The notes beneath the pieces were generated by a model. The model saw nothing but the letters and a program-made list of their open reading frames with translations, searched no databases and had not been told where the DNA came from. Position numbers and translations under genes: made by a program. Shown in pieces: positions 8,882 through 18,071 of a stretch of DNA of 64,000 nt. Source of the DNA: Mogibacterium sp. (GTDB lineage Bacteria; Bacillota; Clostridia; Peptostreptococcales; Anaerovoracaceae). Location: contig JAFQZQ010000052.1 in assembly GCA_017405845.1 (NCBI GenBank), positions 91,251 to 155,250 on the forward strand, read 5' to 3'. Numbering within the stretch: position 1 is the first letter of the stretch; each line of letters starts with the position of its first letter.

Positions 8882-9592
8882 CTAAAGGCGCCAGTCTACC
8901 GGACTGATGCCGTTGTCTTCGAGGAAGTAATTGCAGCGTGAGAAGTAGCATCCTCCAAAGAATCCGCGGTATGCGGACAGAGGACTCGGGTGCGGAGCTG
9001 TTATTATAAGATGCCTCAGCCTTCCCTGCTGAGCATTCACTATGAGATCCTTTTTTGCTCCTGCGTTCGATCCCCAGAGAATGAACACTAACGGGGTCTC
9101 TCTTTCAGCCAGCAGCTCTATTACGCGGTCGGTAAAGCGCTCCCAGCCCTTACCGCGGTGCGAACCCGCCTGATGCGCCCGCACAGTAAGCACGGTATTG
9201 AGAAGCAGCACGCCCTGCCTTGCCCAGGGATCCAGAACTCCGCGTGTGCTGTCAGGTCCGTCAGGCTTTTCCGCCATGTCAATACCGAGATCATCACGAA
9301 GCTCTTTAAGGATGTTTACCAGCGAAGGCGGAAGAGCGACCCCCTCGCGCACACTGAAAGCCATCCCGTGTGCCTGACCCGGCTCATGATAAGGATCCTG
9401 CCCAAGTATCACGACCTTGACATTATCGTAGTCAGTGAATCTCAGCGCGTTGTAGATATCTGCCGCCGGCGGATATACTGTCTCCTCTCTGTATTCATCA
9501 ATAAGAAACGAGCGTAACTCCTGATAATACGGCTTCTGCCATTCATCAGCGAGCAGCTCGTCCCATTTGTTTCCTATTATCTTTTTTTGCAT
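8882..9592 (-). CDS. ung: Uracil-DNA glycosylase, family 1
   Basis: Excises uracil from DNA at the start of base-excision repair. The 236 residues hold the water-activating motif GQDPYHEPGQAHG (catalytic Asp 66, His 69), VLLLNTVLTV in the middle, and the C-terminal HPSPLSAYRGFFG loop with the catalytic His. The ATG directly follows the stop codon of the PAP2 gene (TAGATG), which implies coupled translation. All expected motifs are intact. Confidence 0.97.
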   Translation of the reverse strand: MQKKIIGNKWDELLADEWQKPYYQELRSFLIDEYREETVYPPAADIYNALRFTDYDNVKVVILGQDPYHEPGQAHGMAFSVREGVALPPSLVNILKELRDDLGIDMAEKPDGPDSTRGVLDPWARQGVLLLNTVLTVRAHQAGSHRGKGWERFTDRVIELLAERETPLVFILWGSNAGAKKDLIVNAQQGRLRHLIITAPHPSPLSAYRGFFGGCYFSRCNYFLEDNGISPVDWRL

Positions 9593-10258
9593 CTATTCAG
9601 TCGCCGCAGGGTCTTTGTGCTGCGGGCCTCCAATTATGCCTCGCTTCTTTTCTGTAGCGATTATTATGGTGTAAACAAGCGTCGCACAAATCATGCCGAT
9701 AAGGAATCCGCAGACTACATCGGATGGGAAGTGCATTCCCAGATAAAGTCTCGAAAGTCCTATCAGGGCGGCAATAATTATGGCCAGCACCGACCATTTG
9801 TGCGCTGTTTTCGGATCTGCGCCATCTCCTCTCCATCCGAGACATGGCACAACATCATAGCTCCTGCCTGTACTTGTCTTCATAGGAAGTGTGGCAACAA
9901 AAGCCGCCCAGGCGGGAGCGATCGAATTCGCCGTGTGCCCGCTCGGGAAGGATGCATCTCCCGGATCCGCCACCATCCGGTTGACCGCCTCGAACAGCAC
10001 CCAAGGGCGCTCTCTGTCCACAATAGGCTTTAAACCCAGATTGCAGACTATGAAAGTCACAAGCAGCGACAACGAGCAGATTATGCCGAGCCTTCTGGTA
10101 CGCTTAAATATCAGGAGCAAAAGGCATACCAGAATTGGTAATAGCCCGTATTCACCTAAGAAGGTGATCGATTTCATTATCGGAGTAAGCCAATCGGCAT
10201 TCAGTGCGTTCTGAATGCCGATCAGCAGATTACCGTCAAATTGTATAAATTGGTCCAT
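9593..10258 (-). CDS. PAP2-family membrane phosphatase
   Basis: A 221-residue integral membrane lipid phosphatase with the three family motifs: KPIVDRERP, FPSGHTAN and LSRLYLGMHFPSDVV. Five to six hydrophobic segments surround them. Such enzymes dephosphorylate undecaprenyl diphosphate or phosphatidic acid; the substrate cannot be told apart here. GAGAGG precedes the ATG. The gene lies between alr and ung with nine bases to alr, so the three are likely one transcript. Confidence 0.92.
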   Translation of the reverse strand: MDQFIQFDGNLLIGIQNALNADWLTPIMKSITFLGEYGLLPILVCLLLLIFKRTRRLGIICSLSLLVTFIVCNLGLKPIVDRERPWVLFEAVNRMVADPGDASFPSGHTANSIAPAWAAFVATLPMKTSTGRSYDVVPCLGWRGDGADPKTAHKWSVLAIIIAALIGLSRLYLGMHFPSDVVCGFLIGMICATLVYTIIIATEKKRGIIGGPQHKDPAATE

Positions 10259-10267
10259 GTGACCTCT

Positions 10268-11437
10268 CTATTCGCACATGCCTTCAGGATAGTTGACGTA
10301 GACCTTAGGGATTCTGAGGTCGAAGCAGCATGTGATTTCGTAGTTGATTGTTCCGTTGATAGCTGCCAGATCGTCTGCGCTGATCTCCTGATCTCCCTGC
10401 TTACCGAGAATAACTACCTCGTCTCCGAGCTTTACATCAGGCACTGCGCTTACATCGACCATGCACTGGTCCATGCAGATGTTGCCGACTACCGGGCACT
10501 TGATGCCGCCTACCAGCACGCTGATCTTGCCGCTGTTGAGTCTTGAATAACCGTCAGCATATCCGAGTCCAATCGTAGCGATCTTTGTCTCCTCTTCAGT
10601 TGATGTGAACTTGCGTCCATAGCTGACCGATGTTCCGGCAGGAACTGTCTTGAGATTTACGATCTCAGCCTTTACTGTCATAACCGGCTTGAGGTCGAGG
10701 ACCTTGCCCTTGAGATATCCGGATGGAGCGAGTCCATAGAGAATGATTCCCGGACGGCATGCATCGAAGTGAATCTCAGGATATACCATGATGGAAGCAG
10801 AGTTTGCGCAGATTTTCTTTGGATTGAATCCTGCCGCATTCAGCTTCTCAAAGAACGCATTGTAGTTTGCGATCTGCATTCCGGTGTACTCTCTCTGCTC
10901 CTCGTCAGCTGTCGAGAAGTGAGTGATAACGCCTGCGATCTCAATACCAGGCAGCTCTGCGAACTTCTTGTACTGTTCAACTGCATATTCACGCTCTTCC
11001 TCAGTGAATACTCTGAATCCTACTCTGCCCATTCCTGTATCAAGGCCAAACAGGACTCTTGCAGGCTCAGCTCCCTGAGCCATGACCTCATCACTAAGCG
11101 CCTTGACGTAATCATAGTGCATGACTCCAGGGATCAGATCATATTCGATCACGGTGTCTACGCATTGTATCGGTGTCAGGCCGAGGATAACAATATTGCC
11201 CTCGATACCGTCCTCACGGAGATTGATAGCTTCCTCAAGTGTAGCAACGGCATAATTCTCCACACCGTTATACTTGAGCACCTTAGCGCACTCTGTAGCG
11301 CCGTGGCCGTAAGCATTAGCTTTGATGACGCCGATCATTTTAGGGCACTGCATCTGTGCCTTGATCTGCTTAACATTGTGGTCAAACGCCGACATATCGA
11401 TCTCGGCCCAGACCTGTCTTAACGTCTCCTTATACAT
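10268..11437 (-). CDS. alr: Alanine racemase
   Basis: PLP enzyme that makes D-alanine for peptidoglycan. The 389 residues start with AEIDMSAFDHNV, and the PLP-binding Lys 39 lies in VIKANAYGHGA. The catalytic Tyr region is in the C-terminal beta domain near GNICMDQCMVDVS. AAGGAG precedes the ATG at good spacing. It leads the alr-PAP2-ung unit and lies 82 bases downstream of the large lipoprotein gene. Confidence 0.96.
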   Translation of the reverse strand: MYKETLRQVWAEIDMSAFDHNVKQIKAQMQCPKMIGVIKANAYGHGATECAKVLKYNGVENYAVATLEEAINLREDGIEGNIVILGLTPIQCVDTVIEYDLIPGVMHYDYVKALSDEVMAQGAEPARVLFGLDTGMGRVGFRVFTEEEREYAVEQYKKFAELPGIEIAGVITHFSTADEEQREYTGMQIANYNAFFEKLNAAGFNPKKICANSASIMVYPEIHFDACRPGIILYGLAPSGYLKGKVLDLKPVMTVKAEIVNLKTVPAGTSVSYGRKFTSTEEETKIATIGLGYADGYSRLNSGKISVLVGGIKCPVVGNICMDQCMVDVSAVPDVKLGDEVVILGKQGDQEISADDLAAINGTINYEITCCFDLRIPKVYVNYPEGMCE

Positions 11438-11519
11438 TTTTATTCTCCTTAGTTAAAACTGCAGCTATAAGGTCACTAAAATTTTACTACTCGATTCCGC
11501 TCATATCAAGATTGTTAGC

Positions 11520-13574
11520 CTATTCCTGACCCTCTTCTTCAGCTTCTTCCGGGGCTGGAGGTTCAGGCCTGTCGATCAGTTTTATCGATTTGATAACCAT
11601 GGCCTTCTTTGTGTATTTTATCTCTACGACATCATCCTTTTCAGGGAAGTATCCGCTTGCGATCTTGGTGTCTCCATCCATCTTGAGAGTTATCTTCTCT
11701 CCGTCCTGACTGAGGATCGTGACCGTCTGCTTTTTCTCATTGCCTTCAACTATAGTTCCTCCGGCTGATACCACAACATCCGGCTCTTCCTTAGGTTCCG
11801 GTTCTGGTTCTGGTTCTGGCTCCGGTTCCGGTTCCGGCTCAGGTTCCGGCTCAGCAGCTTCCTCTTTTTCAGGTTCCGGCTCAGGCTCAGAAGCTTCTTC
11901 CTCCTTTGCAGGCTCAGGCTCAGCGGCTTCTTCCTCCTTTGAAGGTTCCGGCTCATCGGCTTCTTCCTCTTTTGCAGGCTCCGGCTCAACCGTCTCTTCC
12001 TCAGGTTCTACAGTTTCATCCGGTGCAGGTGTTGGCTCAGGCTCCACTGACTCATCATCAGGTTCCGGTGCAGGCTCATCTCCGGAATCGTCCTTATCAT
12101 CATCTCCCTGTCCGGCTTTCTCGATGAGCACGATTTCCTTCGCAGTCATATCGGACTCCATGTATGTGACCTTCACCTTGTCATCGACCGCAGGGAAGTA
12201 CCCGCTTGCAATCTTTGTGAAGTCCCCAACTTCAAGATTGATAGTTGTTCCGTCCTTCAACTGTAAATCAAAGTAGTTTTCACCGTCTTCTGTCCATTTT
12301 GTGATGGTCCCTTCAGCGCTTATCTCCTTCTCCGGCTCAGGCTTCGGTTCAACCTTCTTCCATACGGCTGACACCGTAAGATCGGATGTTACTTTGCTGA
12401 AATCCTTATCCCAGCCCTTAAAGATATAACCTTCTCTTGCAGGGTTCTTAGGCGCCTTGGCAGCCTTGCCCTTCTCCACAGTCTGTGTGCTGATTATATT
12501 TCCTGTGCCATCTGTGAATGTGACTGTAAAGATAACTTTTTTATCAGGAGAAACCTTTACGCAGTACACATTGGTAGCCATGGCATCTCTGCTGAGATTT
12601 CCTGTATAAGTTATCTCAGCCTTATATCCCTTGGCAGGCTTATCGCCTGTGTACTTGGTATTCTTATCAGTATGTATTATGTAAGATTTCTTGCCGGTAT
12701 TGAGAGTCAGATAGTCCTTCTCAATACTGGTGATCTTACCGTTTACAGTCTTCTTCTCTTCCTGAGCTTTCTTTACGATATTGATTTCAACTGCCTCAGG
12801 TGACTTACCCAATTTGCCTGTAAACTTTATGTTTACGCTATCTCCGGTATGTACGTATTTGTCCGCGCCTGTGACCTTGAAGTCTTTTGCAAGCGTAAAT
12901 CTATACGAAGTCGCGGAGTCGATCGCAAGCAGTACTGACTTTTCAGTAAACTCTGATACGATTCCGTTAACCGTTGCAGTCTTTACTTCCTCTTTCTTCT
13001 CCTCGCTCTTCTGTTCGCTGTCTTTACTCTCTTCTTTCTTTTCTTCGCTCTTTTCTTCGCCGTCTATCGCCTTCTTAGTTACCTTTATATCGGTAGCATA
13101 TGGATACTCGCTGAGATCGCCGTCATAGCTGATCTCAACCTCTGCTCCAACCTTCAGCTCTCCTCTGACAGCAGTGTCATCATCGCGGGTAAACGCTACA
13201 GTAAGGCTCTTGCCTGTGACTGTAACCGTGCCGTCTTTGATTCCGGCTACCTTGCCGACAAAATTGAGTTCAGGCTCAAAGTGTTCCAGAACGGTCACCT
13301 CATCCACGTGATCTTTTCCGAAGCTCTTATGGTATCTTACTCTGACGGTATCCCCAACAGTGAGCTCGCTTTCCTCACCGAGATTGTATACGGTGTCGTC
13401 AGCCGTCCTGAACACTTCCGGCCCGTCAACAGTTTTGACTGTGATCTCCTTATCTACCGCATTCGTGAGCTTACCTCTCACCTCGATCGTGTTTGATTTG
13501 CCACATGCCCCAAGTATGAGGATAAGCGAGGCAGCAAGCATTACAGTGAGCATTGCTTTCACTGTCTTCTTCAT
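11520..13574 (-). CDS. Large repeat lipoprotein with an InlB-type repeat and Glu/Pro-rich spacer
   Basis: A 684-residue lipoprotein: signal peptide MKKTVKAMLTVML, lipobox LGAC. The mature protein has several beta-rich modules of about 60-70 residues with KxxxGxxxxxT patterns, a Lys/Glu-rich spacer, one Listeria-Bacteroides (InlB/Flg_new) repeat near YIFKGWDKDFS, then about 110 residues dominated by Glu and Pro (PEPEPE runs, KEEEA units). Two near-identical modules flank the acidic region, both containing TKIASGYFP. The start at 13574 follows AAAGGGGG. Probably a surface-displayed protein; the ligand is unknown. Confidence 0.85.
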   Translation of the reverse strand: MKKTVKAMLTVMLAASLILILGACGKSNTIEVRGKLTNAVDKEITVKTVDGPEVFRTADDTVYNLGEESELTVGDTVRVRYHKSFGKDHVDEVTVLEHFEPELNFVGKVAGIKDGTVTVTGKSLTVAFTRDDDTAVRGELKVGAEVEISYDGDLSEYPYATDIKVTKKAIDGEEKSEEKKEESKDSEQKSEEKKEEVKTATVNGIVSEFTEKSVLLAIDSATSYRFTLAKDFKVTGADKYVHTGDSVNIKFTGKLGKSPEAVEINIVKKAQEEKKTVNGKITSIEKDYLTLNTGKKSYIIHTDKNTKYTGDKPAKGYKAEITYTGNLSRDAMATNVYCVKVSPDKKVIFTVTFTDGTGNIISTQTVEKGKAAKAPKNPAREGYIFKGWDKDFSKVTSDLTVSAVWKKVEPKPEPEKEISAEGTITKWTEDGENYFDLQLKDGTTINLEVGDFTKIASGYFPAVDDKVKVTYMESDMTAKEIVLIEKAGQGDDDKDDSGDEPAPEPDDESVEPEPTPAPDETVEPEEETVEPEPAKEEEADEPEPSKEEEAAEPEPAKEEEASEPEPEPEKEEAAEPEPEPEPEPEPEPEPEPEPKEEPDVVVSAGGTIVEGNEKKQTVTILSQDGEKITLKMDGDTKIASGYFPEKDDVVEIKYTKKAMVIKSIKLIDRPEPPAPEEAEEEGQE

Positions 13575-13709
13575 ATGTAATTCCCCCTTTGTTTCTTGCG
13601 ATTCACAGGATAGCATTCTAAACTTTTGCCCATATTATTATACGATGATTATGTGAATTCTTTTCTTTTATTTTGTTAACGTTAGCATCCGCTTTTAACC
13701 GTCCCCGCC

Positions 13710-13738
13710 TTGATATATAAAGCAAACTGTGTTATGAT
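13710..13738 (+). promoter_or_regulatory. Sigma-A-type promoter for tRNA-Arg
   Basis: TTGATA and TATGAT are separated by 17 bases, ending 33 bases before the tRNA. This is close to consensus and correctly oriented. Confidence 0.7.
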
Positions 13739-13771
13739 ACTCGGGCACGTAAATTAAACAGCAATCAATTT

Positions 13772-13847
13772 GTCTCGGTAGCTCAGGGGACAGAGCACCG
13801 CTCTCCTAAAGCGGGTGTCGGAGGTTCGAATCCTCTCCGGGACACCA
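13772..13847 (+). tRNA. tRNA-Arg (anticodon CCU)
   Basis: A 76-base cloverleaf with encoded CCA. The acceptor stem GTCTCGG pairs with CCGGGAC (one T/G wobble). The D-stem is GCTC/GAGC, the anticodon stem CCGCT/AGCGG with loop CTCCTAA giving anticodon CCT, and the T-arm GGAGG-TTCGAAT-CCTCT. Its last 12 bases are repeated at 26326-26337, marking it as the integration site of the following island. Confidence 0.96.
13836..13847 (+). repeat. Left attachment repeat (tRNA 3' end)
   Basis: TCCGGGACACCA forms the last 12 bases of the tRNA, including CCA. The identical sequence recurs in the same orientation at 26326-26337. The bases on either side do not match, so the core is exactly 12 bp. Confidence 0.8.
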
Positions 13848-13922
13848 CAACTGACCTATTCGAACTTTTACTTCTATTGCGGCGGTTTCGCTGTGAGAGT
13901 ACAGATGAATAAGGTAAATTAA
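13848..13922 (+). other. Detached 3' tail of the recombinase reading frame
   Basis: If the island is excised by joining the two 12-bp repeats, the recombinase frame (TCC GGG ACA CCA) runs straight into this segment. It is read as 24 sense codons starting Gln-Leu-Thr-Tyr-Ser-Asn and ending Met-Asn-Lys-Val-Asn, then TAA, directly before a terminator. In the integrated state this piece is stranded next to the tRNA, about 12.4 kb from the rest of the gene. The open frame and its position are seen directly; that it is the true C-terminus is an inference. Confidence 0.6.
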
Positions 13923-13947
13923 AAAACGGCCGATGGCCGTTTTTTTG
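13921..13947 (+). terminator. Terminator between tRNA-Arg and herA
   Basis: AAAAAACGGCC pairs with GGCCGTTTTTT around a GAT loop and is T-rich on both strands. In the integrated state it can end tRNA and herA transcription. In the circular form it would be the terminator of the recombinase gene. Confidence 0.85.
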
Positions 13948-14002
13948 TTATATCTTCATAATCCCTCAGGTTTTTATTATCTGACTGAGCTTCATCGAGT
14001 GC

Positions 14003-15484
14003 CTATTGCTCGAAAGGTAGGGAAGAATCATCAATTACCGGATCATTGCTTCTCGGTAGAGGTTTGGCATCACGGACTCTGACAATAGAATCATTTGGAA
14101 ACGCCTCGCCACATACAATAGCGCATTGCTTCTCTAAAGCACTCATCTGAAGATAAAAAGTGTCATTGGATACACGCAAGACCCCTCTTAAGAATTCCAT
14201 ATCTCGTTTGCTAGTAATTTTATGCATAACTACAGAATTGCATTGGCTTACAACCTCATAAGCTAGCATTGATGGTATCTGTGATGCAATAATAAGCCCA
14301 ACTCCGAATTTACGTCCTTCACGTGATAGTTTGTCGATATAATAGCTTCCAAGTCTACTCTCTTCGGAATCTGTATTTATGTATCTATGGGCTTCCTCAA
14401 GCACAAGGCTAAAATGGGTTGTCTCACGATTGTGGCTTTTATACTCGTATATAGCTTTAAAAAGCAAATAAACCACAATATCTAATGAATCACTTGATAC
14501 TTGCAGGTCAAGAATGATGACCTTCTTATTCGTTCGGAGAATCGAATCTACCGTCTGTTTTCCATCATGGCAATTAATAACTCCCATGAGTTCAGAGTCT
14601 TCAACGATTCCATCGATACGCAAACACATTGTACGAAGATACCCGCTTATTTGATTCTTGGAAAAATGATCCTTATTTCCATACTTGTCATTATAGGCAT
14701 TCTCCTGAACCCACTGATCAATTCTTCCAGGTAAGTCTTCTAAACTCCAGTTTGCACTCTGAGCTCTAAGTTCGCCAATACAATCCTTTAAAGCCGGATA
14801 CTGAACACCTTCTGCAGCGCGGAAAAGCCTCCCATATTCCGGATTACTCAAGAGACTATGATGAAAACGCAAATCTTCAAATGCAATATATTCCGCTTCG
14901 TTTTCTGAAAACGCCTTCCTATATTCTCCATTTACATCGAGAATAATGAACTTGATGTCTTTATTCTGATTATTGCGAATATAATTTTGAATAATTGATA
15001 CAACAGTGCATGTCTTACCACTTCCTGTATTACCGAATACACCCAAATGTTTTCCAAAGAGCACATTAGGGTTGTAGCCGACCTCTACACTGGAATCATA
15101 AACGTATGTTCCTATTGTTGACGAAGCCGACACGTCCGGAGGTGCAAAGATGTGGCTTAAGATTTTATTCCAAAGTTTAAACACCACTTCTCCGACCAAA
15201 GGATATGTGTTAGTTCCAAATGTGAATTTTTCAGTAACTTCGTCATAAATACCACTGATAGAAGACAAAACAATAATATCAGTGTTGTTATCATAAATCT
15301 CTTCTACCGTCATGATAAGCATACGCCCATCAACAAGTCTGGTCCCTACTAAGGATCCAACTGAAATATAATTAGTTAAAAATCCTTCAACGCCAATGTG
15401 ATTTACTGCGGTAGGTACTGTTACACGAGTCGACACCTTAACGCCAGTAATTTTTGTTATCCTGCCAATTTCGTTATATTGCAT
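14003..15484 (-). CDS. HerA-family ATPase of a SIR2-HerA defence pair
   Basis: A 493-residue FtsK/HerA-type hexameric ATPase. An N-terminal HAS-barrel-like domain (about 1-110) precedes the Walker A motif GNTGSGKT (151-158), the Walker B LVLEEAHRY (360-368) and the sensor-like GLIIASQIPSML. In known SIR2-HerA anti-phage modules the HerA hexamer assembles with SIR2 and controls its NAD-degrading activity. The gene overlaps the end of the SIR2 gene by 11 bases, so the two are translationally coupled. It is A+T-richer than chromosomal neighbours, consistent with transfer. Confidence 0.9.
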   Translation of the reverse strand: MQYNEIGRITKITGVKVSTRVTVPTAVNHIGVEGFLTNYISVGSLVGTRLVDGRMLIMTVEEIYDNNTDIIVLSSISGIYDEVTEKFTFGTNTYPLVGEVVFKLWNKILSHIFAPPDVSASSTIGTYVYDSSVEVGYNPNVLFGKHLGVFGNTGSGKTCTVVSIIQNYIRNNQNKDIKFIILDVNGEYRKAFSENEAEYIAFEDLRFHHSLLSNPEYGRLFRAAEGVQYPALKDCIGELRAQSANWSLEDLPGRIDQWVQENAYNDKYGNKDHFSKNQISGYLRTMCLRIDGIVEDSELMGVINCHDGKQTVDSILRTNKKVIILDLQVSSDSLDIVVYLLFKAIYEYKSHNRETTHFSLVLEEAHRYINTDSEESRLGSYYIDKLSREGRKFGVGLIIASQIPSMLAYEVVSQCNSVVMHKITSKRDMEFLRGVLRVSNDTFYLQMSALEKQCAIVCGEAFPNDSIVRVRDAKPLPRSNDPVIDDSSLPFEQ

Positions 15485-16682
15485 GATTCACCAGTACCTT
15501 CTTTAACTGTTCAATAGCTATCTCTTTGTCAGTTTTCTCTGGTGTCGCAGGAAGCATATATTTTACAAATATCTTGAAATCCGCTAAAACTTTTCCTGTT
15601 AAGACGTTAATGTTTGGCATGCTTTCTGCAAGTCTGTATAACTGTTCTACGAATTCTTCTTTCTCCTCCGGATTGTAAAGGAAGAAATAGAAGAGGTTAT
15701 TCGGATTCTCCAATGCCTTGAATAGAATCTCATTGATGTGGTCATCTCCATATTTATAGCCTAGAACAATGATAACATTCTTTCCTGTTTCCATTTCATC
15801 CAGCATATGGCGCATCAATTCACTGTATGGAGTGCTGTATGTTTGGTAGAGCTTATGCGAGGTAGGATAAATCAGCACCGGAGCCGTATCATCAATTATA
15901 ACCTTGCCATCCTTAAATCTCGGTTGGAATTCTCTAACCTTTTCATCTTCTACGACCCAGTTCACAGAACCATGAATTTTCACAAGAGCAGTTTTATCTC
16001 CTCCCTGCAATGTTCTTGGATCGAAAACTCTGTTTACAAATCCAGAAAAACCATCCTTATATTCAATAGTCAATTTATCTAATGAATACTCAAATGCAAG
16101 ATCATAATTCGGCGTATAGATACTCGCCCGTTTCAAGCAACCTAATGTGCGTAGTTTTAGGAGAAATATGTCATGATAATAAAGATTACGATAGTCCACA
16201 GAGTTAACAAAGCTGTTAATAAGAACACCCTTGATTTCGTCAATCAGATCGCTCACTAATTGTTCTTTATCCTCATCCTGTACCAAATGATAGTACGAGC
16301 GAACTGTGATAAGTGCATTGAGTTGCTCCTCTATTCCACAGAGTTTACTAACTTCATCTATGATAACACTGAGATCGGAATACTGCTCTTTGTAATCCTG
16401 AAGTGTAAACTGTCGTGTATCATGAGAACCAGCATAAATTGAAGAACCATTACCAAACAGAAACAGCACATCATCAAGTTTCATATGTTCCGCGAGTTTC
16501 AATCGGAGATCTGAAAAGGCAACAAGCATTTCTTCCGTTGAAATATCAGCATCTGCAATAATAGTGCCAGATTTATCCTTTTGCGGCTCAAGGCGATTAA
16601 GGAGATCTAGCTCAGAAGTTATTTTCTTATCTTTGTTGCTACTATTTAATTTATCAATTATATACTCACTGTTAAAAACCAT
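15474..16682 (-). CDS. SIR2-domain NADase-type defence effector
   Basis: A 402-residue protein with a SIR2_2-type Rossmann domain. NAD-binding GNGSS is at 77-81, TPNYD at 190-194, and the catalytic-type His 237 lies in KIHGSVNW. These residues match SIR2 effectors that deplete NAD during phage infection; no deacetylase-type zinc Cys pairs are seen. It lies first in a two-gene unit with herA. GAGGG lies about nine bases before the ATG. A 246-base leader upstream holds its promoter, which I could not place with confidence. Confidence 0.9.
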   Translation of the reverse strand: MVFNSEYIIDKLNSSNKDKKITSELDLLNRLEPQKDKSGTIIADADISTEEMLVAFSDLRLKLAEHMKLDDVLFLFGNGSSIYAGSHDTRQFTLQDYKEQYSDLSVIIDEVSKLCGIEEQLNALITVRSYYHLVQDEDKEQLVSDLIDEIKGVLINSFVNSVDYRNLYYHDIFLLKLRTLGCLKRASIYTPNYDLAFEYSLDKLTIEYKDGFSGFVNRVFDPRTLQGGDKTALVKIHGSVNWVVEDEKVREFQPRFKDGKVIIDDTAPVLIYPTSHKLYQTYSTPYSELMRHMLDEMETGKNVIIVLGYKYGDDHINEILFKALENPNNLFYFFLYNPEEKEEFVEQLYRLAESMPNINVLTGKVLADFKIFVKYMLPATPEKTDKEIAIEQLKKVLVNHAI

Positions 16683-16928
16683 TATATGGATACCCTCTCA
16701 ACCTAATAATTACAACGAAAGAATCGGCGGATTATTCTGCACTTGATTCATCATAAACTAACCAAAGTTTTGCTGGGCTTTGGATATAATATCTGTTTTC
16801 GGAAGCCTGTATCGGTTCATACAGCTGTCATTCATTCAAATGCAAAGTTATAAATCTGTAGCCTCATACTATACAATAATACCACATCAGGATCCCGATT
16901 CTACTGTTTCTGTCACACTACAAGTTCT

Positions 16929-18065
16929 TCAATTCCCAACCTGAAGCCTTCTGTATTTTCTATTTCCCACCAACAGCGCTATGATGCATATCAAAGCATA
17001 AATAATGGGAGCTGCCTGATAATTCAGAAACAGTCTGCCTGCACAATGTATTAGCCGATAGTTTGAAAACCCTGTATTCATCATGACTGCATTCGGCCTG
17101 AGCAGCCATATCTTCTGAAGCATTCCGAACTTTTCCGGGATCTCCACGAATAAATCAATCAACAGATATCCCAACAAACCACAGGTTACGGCAAGCTGAT
17201 TTTGTGTAATCACAGACAGCAGCATTGTAACAGCGGCAAAAAGAAGCGCTGCCAGAAGATAAATTCCTATGTATATGCCCAGCATCTCACCGATAGTATA
17301 AGGAAGCATGGACAGCGGTTTCACCAGCTGCAGCATCTCCCCCATTCCTTCCATCCCATAAATAATAGAGAAAGGAATGAATACGGCAAGAGCCATAAAT
17401 AATGCAACAACCATAATCCATGTGAGTCCAGCCGCATATTTGATCAAATACAACGCTTTCTTTCCGTAACGACTGCACAAAAGAAGCTGATTCATGTTAT
17501 CAGCTGTTTCTCTTGCATAAACACCTGACAGTCCGACAGCAGAAAGCAACAGGATGAAGAATCCAAGTGCCTGAAATGATTTGAGTATGTTTGCGGGACC
17601 ACTGTGATAATGGTAAACAAATGGCTTCGGAACCTGTGCTTCTTTGGTGTACCAGAATTCTTTTTCCGCTTCCGATAGTCTCTGTTTTTCTATTCGCTGA
17701 CTCAGTTCTTGCTCACGCAAATGATAAAAATTTTCCTCCGTAAGCTGAGTAAGGTCACTATCATAGCCGGTCACAGATGTGATAACGTCCATTATTGGTG
17801 CGTACTCTTCGTAATCTGCATTAATCTCTACTGTTGTTGTACCGTTCTCATACCGCATTGTAGGTTTTAGTTCCTCTATAAGTTGTCCATCAATAGTCCT
17901 GCCATCCAGTTCTTTTGCAGCTTCTCGAGATACCGGTCGCAATTCTGAGGTAGAGGATATCACCAGAATCACAATCATAATGACGGCTCCTGCAAGGGCG
18001 ATAAGATTTACCTTAGCAAAGAATAGTTTTTTCAGTTCGTATAGATACATAGTTCCCAGAGCCAC
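16929..18065 (-). CDS. ABC transporter permease
   Basis: A 378-residue ABC-2-type permease. An N-terminal membrane helix (about 18-36) is followed by an extracytoplasmic domain of about 110 residues and then five or six further helices. GTG is the likely start, preceded by AGAGGTG. It follows the ATPase gene by six bases and is last in the sigma-membrane-ATPase-permease cassette. The substrate is unknown; export of a peptide or drug is plausible for this type. Confidence 0.85.
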   Translation of the reverse strand: MALGTMYLYELKKLFFAKVNLIALAGAVIMIVILVISSTSELRPVSREAAKELDGRTIDGQLIEELKPTMRYENGTTTVEINADYEEYAPIMDVITSVTGYDSDLTQLTEENFYHLREQELSQRIEKQRLSEAEKEFWYTKEAQVPKPFVYHYHSGPANILKSFQALGFFILLLSAVGLSGVYARETADNMNQLLLCSRYGKKALYLIKYAAGLTWIMVVALFMALAVFIPFSIIYGMEGMGEMLQLVKPLSMLPYTIGEMLGIYIGIYLLAALLFAAVTMLLSVITQNQLAVTCGLLGYLLIDLFVEIPEKFGMLQKIWLLRPNAVMMNTGFSNYRLIHCAGRLFLNYQAAPIIYALICIIALLVGNRKYRRLQVGN

Positions 18066-18071
18066 TCAAAT

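Noticed and set aside
11719..12276. Gly/Ser-repeat protein on the plus strand
   Set aside because: It is the antisense translation of the Glu/Pro repeat region of the lipoprotein; it has no ribosome site or independent context.
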